Assembly (NCBI GenBank): GCA_037482015.1
Contig: JBBFKT010000002.1
Location: 1 to 64,000, forward strand
Length of the DNA stretch: 64,000 nt
Direction: 5' to 3'
Source of the DNA: Thermodesulforhabdaceae bacterium
GTDB lineage: Bacteria > Desulfobacterota > Syntrophobacteria > Syntrophobacterales > Thermodesulforhabdaceae
In this document: piece by piece, positions 60,823-64,000 of the stretch
How positions within the stretch are numbered: the first letter of the stretch is position 1
Layout: each line of letters opens with the position of its first letter
Position numbers and translations under genes: made by a program
The notes under the pieces: generated by a model
Seen by the model: the letters and a program-made list of their open reading frames with translations, nothing else
Told to the model about the DNA's origin: nothing
Database searches by the model: none

Positions 60823-61444
60823 AGTTTTGTTCTTCAATATCTCGCACCATAGATTCAATAATGTTTACGGCCTGTTCAAATGAGATTTTGCTCAGGTTTA
60901 AAACCAAATGATAAAGATGGGGGTCATCCCATAAGCGATTAAAGTAAGTTTCTATATATCTTGCAGACTCCCCTTCCTCCCGTTCGATCAGTTCTCTGGC
61001 GCTCCTATCATCAAGCCCAAACTGCTGTTTAAGGATAGAAATGCGCTCTTCTATGTTCTTCACAACCCTTATATGGATGGCTTTGGGGTTTTGTGCCAGA
61101 ATACATTGTCCTCCCCAGCCCACGATGATAACGTTATTTTGCTGGGCTGCTTTTTCGATCAAAGTTTTTACAGCAGAGAAATACCGAGAATCATCTATCC
61201 TTTTTGATGGGCTAACGGTGGCTTCGTGGAAGGTTTTCAGCACCGACTTGTCCACGAGTTGAAGCAGTCTTGATGCGCGAAGCCTGGAGTAGGAAACTAA
61301 CTCAGAAGAGGGAACGCGCATCTCCTGAGCTATAAATTGAATGAACTGTTTATCTAAGATGTCATAACCGAGGCGCTTTGATAGCTTTTCTGCCAGCACG
61401 TCACTTTCTGCCGCGTACTCTTTACTTAGGGTTATAATCGCCAT
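60815..61444 (-). CDS. Cytidylate-kinase-like family protein with a lost P-loop
   Basis: 209 residues. The opening ITLSKEYAAES and LAEKLSKRLGYDILDK follow the pattern of Cmk-like proteins (ITISREYGSGG ... AxxLAxxLGYxxxDK), but the glycines of the phosphate-binding loop are Ala-Ala-Glu-Ser. A VVKNIEERISILKQQFGLDD segment near 128-147 and ARELIEREEGESARYIETYF are typical of the family's lid. Without a P-loop it may not be a kinase, but a pseudo-enzyme or a binder. It stands alone on the minus strand. The ATG at 61444 (MAIITL) is preferred to the one at 61456. Confidence 0.72.
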   Translation of the reverse strand: MAIITLSKEYAAESDVLAEKLSKRLGYDILDKQFIQFIAQEMRVPSSELVSYSRLRASRLLQLVDKSVLKTFHEATVSPSKRIDDSRYFSAVKTLIEKAAQQNNVIIVGWGGQCILAQNPKAIHIRVVKNIEERISILKQQFGLDDRSARELIEREEGESARYIETYFNRLWDDPHLYHLVLNLSKISFEQAVNIIESMVRDIEEQNST

Positions 61445-61724
61445 GGCTGACTCCACAGTTATGTCGTAGAAAAGTTTTTTGGATCTACCTGGTTATAATC
61501 GTTCTACCAGTCTTTTTAGCCCTTGTAGCAATATTTCCTATTACAACTGGCTTGATAATGTTAATTTTTCAACTTATGCTGACAAACGAACAAAAATCTT
61601 TTACAGTTATGTGGGGTTTGCGGAAAAGCACTTCCCGCTTACCTACAAAAAATATCATATCATATGACAATTAAAAAGTAAAACCAGCAAAAGACTGGTA
61701 AAACAGACCAAAAGGTGAGGAGCT

Positions 61725-63083
61725 ATGTTTGAAGGATTAACTAGTCGGTTTGAGAAAATTTTTAAGTATCTTAAAGGTCAGGGCAAACTAACTGAAGCCA
61801 ATATAAAAGACGCTTTGAGAGAAGTCCGGCTTGCACTTCTTGAGGCTGACGTGCATTACAAGGTGGTTAAAGACTTCGTGCAGAGGATTGAAGAACGGGC
61901 TATTGGTCAGGAAGTGCTTGCTAGTTTAACTCCCGGTCAGCAGGTTATTAAAATCGTTCATGAAGAGCTTATTGCACTTCTTGGAGGAACTCCCGCTAAA
62001 CTTGAACTTGAGGGAACTCCTCCCGTTCCCATCATGCTAGCAGGTCTTCAGGGTTCTGGAAAGACAACCACGGCAGCAAAGCTTGCTCTAATGCTCAAAA
62101 AAGAACGCCGTAATCCATGTCTGGTGCCTGCAGACGTTTATCGTCCGGCCGCTATAGATCAACTCATGGTGCTGGGTTCCCAGATTGATGTCCCTGTTTA
62201 TCCTTCTAGATCAGATCAGAAACCGGAGGACATAGTAAAGGATGCTCTTAACTTTGCTAAAAATAACGGATGCGACACTCTACTTGTGGATACCGCCGGG
62301 CGGCTGCACATTGATGAAGCCCTGATGGAAGAACTGAGACGCCTTAAGCAGCTACTTAAGCCCAGAGAAATCCTTCTGGTGGTTGATGCTATGACCGGTC
62401 AGGATGCGGTCAGAGTCTCGGAAGCTTTTCATGAGGCTCTTTCTATCACTGGAGTTGTGCTCACAAAGCTGGATGGAGATGCTAGAGGCGGTGCGGCTCT
62501 TTCAATCCGGGCAGTAACAGGTTGCCCTGTTAAGTTCGTAGGTATTGGAGAAAAGCTTGATGCAATAGAGATTTTCTATCCTGACCGCATGAGTTCCCGC
62601 ATCCTCGGCATGGGGGATGTTCTGACAATCATTGAAAGGGCTCAAGAAGCCATCAATGAAGAGGAAGCAAAACGGCTCGTTAAAAAACTTTCTGAAGATT
62701 CCTATACTCTGGAGGACTTTAGAGATCAAATCCGCCAGATCAAACGTCTGGGATCTTTAGAACGTATCCTTGGGCTTCTTCCTGGCGTTGGTATGTTTAA
62801 GGACCTTAAAAATTCAAAAATCGATTTGAAAGAGTTTATTCACCTTGAAGCGATCATAAATTCCATGACCAAACAAGAGCGCAGAAATCCTGATATTATC
62901 AATGCAAGTCGAAAAAGAAGAATTGCCCAGGGAAGCGGCACCACTGTTCAAGATGTGAATAGGTTGCTTAAAGGATTTGAAGAGATGAGAAAAATGATGC
63001 GCCAGATGACAGTGTCTGCAGGTATTGCACCAGTTGGCAAAACTAAAAAGAAAAAAAAGAAACGCACGTTTTTTCCTTTCTAA
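61725..63083 (+). CDS. ffh: Signal recognition particle protein Ffh
   Basis: 452 residues. An N domain covers 1-85, and the G domain has P-loop GLQGSGKTTTAAKLA near 107-121, DVYRPAAIDQL near 138 and DTAGRLHIDE near 190. A Met-rich M domain from 325 (FRDQIRQIKRLGSLE, MRKMMRQM) binds 4.5S RNA and signal sequences. It targets membrane proteins to FtsY and Sec. It starts the conserved ffh-rpsP-khpA-rimM order. The C-terminus is a lysine run. No ffs RNA was seen nearby. Confidence 0.97.
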   Translation: MFEGLTSRFEKIFKYLKGQGKLTEANIKDALREVRLALLEADVHYKVVKDFVQRIEERAIGQEVLASLTPGQQVIKIVHEELIALLGGTPAKLELEGTPPVPIMLAGLQGSGKTTTAAKLALMLKKERRNPCLVPADVYRPAAIDQLMVLGSQIDVPVYPSRSDQKPEDIVKDALNFAKNNGCDTLLVDTAGRLHIDEALMEELRRLKQLLKPREILLVVDAMTGQDAVRVSEAFHEALSITGVVLTKLDGDARGGAALSIRAVTGCPVKFVGIGEKLDAIEIFYPDRMSSRILGMGDVLTIIERAQEAINEEEAKRLVKKLSEDSYTLEDFRDQIRQIKRLGSLERILGLLPGVGMFKDLKNSKIDLKEFIHLEAIINSMTKQERRNPDIINASRKRRIAQGSGTTVQDVNRLLKGFEEMRKMMRQMTVSAGIAPVGKTKKKKKKRTFFPF

Positions 63084-63180
63084 GAATTACAAAATGAAGT
63101 ATAAGTCAAAAGTTGACGTCTCTGGTAATGGGGTTTGCGGAATGTGACCTGAGTTGAAGAAAAGGAGGTAACGCAAAGGG

Positions 63181-63453
63181 ATGGCAGTTAGAATTCGATT
63201 GGCGCGACACGGGAGAAAGAAAAGGCCTTTTTACTGGGTAGTGGCGGCTCACTCGGAAGCTCCGCGAGATGGGCGGTTCCTGGAAAAACTGGGAATCTAT
63301 GATCCTATTTCAGATCCAGCAAGAATCGAACTTAACATGGAAAGAGTGGAGTATTGGTTGCGGAATGGAGCTCAACCGAGCGAAACCGCAAGAAGCCTTA
63401 TAGGTCAGTATAAGCTCAGGATGAAAACTTCTGAGGAAGCAAAGGTTTCGTAG
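63181..63453 (+). CDS. rpsP: 30S ribosomal protein S16
   Basis: 90 residues, a little longer than usual at the C-terminus. MAVRIRLARHGRKKRPFYWV is the family start, followed by DGRFLEKLGIYDP and the GAQPSETARSLI motif. It binds 16S rRNA early in 30S assembly. The ATG lies after AAAGGAGG. It is part of the ffh-rpsP-khpA-rimM set. Confidence 0.97.
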   Translation: MAVRIRLARHGRKKRPFYWVVAAHSEAPRDGRFLEKLGIYDPISDPARIELNMERVEYWLRNGAQPSETARSLIGQYKLRMKTSEEAKVS

Positions 63454-63508
63454 GTGTGGGAATTGAAGGGTCCTGATTCGGCGGCACGAGCAAAAAGCGG
63501 AGGGTGTT

Positions 63509-63742
63509 ATGCTAAAAAATTTGGTCGAGCAGATGGCAAAAGCTTTGGTTGATCATCCGGATAGGGTTCGAGTGTCAGAGATAGAGGGGGAGCAGACCTC
63601 GGTTATCGAATTGAAAGTTGCGAAGGAAGACCTTGGAAAGGTTATCGGCAGACAAGGGCGCACGGCACGAGCTATGCGCACGATACTGAGTGCCGCTTCC
63701 ACAAAATTGAATAAAAGAGCAGTGCTCGAGATAATAGAATAA
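63509..63742 (+). CDS. khpA: KH-domain RNA-binding protein KhpA (YlqC)
   Basis: 77 residues, a single type II KH domain with [18 protein letters not shown], which carries the GxxG RNA loop. Proteins of this kind sit between rpsP and rimM in many bacteria and bind RNA, often with KhpB, with effects on ribosomes and cell division. The ATG follows GGAGGG. The position makes the call firm. Confidence 0.92.
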   Translation: MLKNLVEQMAKALVDHPDRVRVSEIEGEQTSVIELKVAKEDLGKVIGRQGRTARAMRTILSAASTKLNKRAVLEIIE

Positions 63743-63755
63743 TCACCACGATTGT

Positions 63756-64000
63756 ATGGACGCCAAACGATGGGTTCCTATAGGCACAATTGTTAGAGCC
63801 CACGGTGTCCGAGGTGCTGTGAAGATCCTCCCTTATGGCGAAAGCCTTGCTGAAAAACAGAGGGGGGATCTTCTATTTGTGAAAACAGAAGACGGTAATC
63901 TGTTGCAGCTTACTGTTAAAGGAATCCAATCTGTAGGGCGGTGCTGGGTGTTAGGGTTTGAGGAAATAAGGGATAGGAATCGAGCAGAAGAATTGGTTGG
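63756..64000 (+). CDS. rimM: Ribosome maturation factor RimM, cut by the window end
   Basis: 81 codons are visible from the ATG at 63756. The N-terminal RimM barrel is recognisable: PIGTIVRAHGVRGAVKILPY near 8-27, and the strand VGRCWVLGFEEIRDRNRAEE near the end. The full protein is usually about 170 residues with a PRC C-terminal domain, which lies outside. RimM matures the 30S head and binds S19. It follows khpA by 13 bases; trmD and rplS would be expected next. Confidence 0.93.
   Translation, partial: MDAKRWVPIGTIVRAHGVRGAVKILPYGESLAEKQRGDLLFVKTEDGNLLQLTVKGIQSVGRCWVLGFEEIRDRNRAEELV

Noticed and set aside
61479-61667. A 62-codon frame upstream of ffh
   Set aside because: No ribosome site or recognisable features; AT-rich intergenic sequence.
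1-64000. CRISPR array or prophage
   Set aside because: No regularly spaced repeats and no phage structural, integrase or lysis genes were seen anywhere in the window.

Overview
The window reads as a piece of an anaerobic, Gram-negative bacterial chromosome, most likely a Desulfobacterota (former Deltaproteobacteria), sulfate-reducer or Syntrophobacter-like. I infer this from an HdrD/DsrK-like iron-sulfur protein, rubrerythrin, C-x4-C rubredoxin, an Roo-type flavodiiron protein and cytochrome bd in one operon, an F0 operon (atpZ-atpI-atpB-atpE) followed by rex, RNase J beside FtsK, and LolA, LspA and TatA. No genus can be fixed without a search. The window is gene-dense, carries about 66 protein genes, and has no rRNA, tRNA or CRISPR that I can find.

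Layout. 1-428 is a GC-rich group II intron remnant (domains V and VI, no reverse transcriptase) carrying a perfect palindrome. 466-3647 is a bioA-bioF-bioD operon behind a textbook BirA operator. 3764-8018 holds a MATE transporter, an orphan HdrD-like protein, a secreted unknown and a DUF457 membrane protein. 7958-11296 (minus) is an operon of a ten-cysteine mini-protein, a CoA-disulfide-reductase/rhodanese fusion and a BPL_N amidotransferase-like protein. 11571-18896 (plus) carries nucleotide-sugar genes (glf, manC, rfbB) mixed with a ketopantoate-reductase-like gene, a reduced DnaJ, a Nudix enzyme, trmO, a BFD-like ferredoxin and a solitary PilP. 18899-22338 (minus) is ileS-lspA.

22706-31921 (plus) runs from a cysteine desulfurase, a TIGR03960-type radical SAM protein, RNase G and hemL into atpZ-atpI-atpB-atpE and rex, with a Rex-like site in front of atpZ. 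31907-41938 (minus) is a long run plsC-rnj-ftsK-lolA-nadA-pdxA-UvrA-like. 42052-44204 holds an unknown gene, a methyltransferase and an alpha/beta hydrolase. 44241-49096 (minus) is an oxygen-defence operon perR-rbr-rub-roo-cydA-cydB, with a PerR box inside its promoter. Divergent from it, 49184-52962 is a tightly overlapping set: an ABC exporter whose nucleotide-binding domain is split by about 245 residues, a cyclic-nucleotide-fold protein with an altered ligand cassette, and an HD phosphohydrolase. 52998-61444 includes a P1 peptidase, a SprA-like metalloprotease, polyprenyl synthase, siroheme/heme genes (cysG-N, ccsA-like, hemA), tatA, MBL and VOC proteins and a kinase-like protein without its P-loop. 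61725-64000 is the conserved ffh-rpsP-khpA-rimM order, with rimM cut by the window end.

The best candidates for something undescribed are the ABC/cNMP-fold/HD operon, the UvrA-like ATPase with a Walker-B Glu-to-Gln change in its second half, and the Cys-rich/CoADR-rhodanese/BPL_N operon. All functional statements rest on motif recognition by eye; no database search was run.
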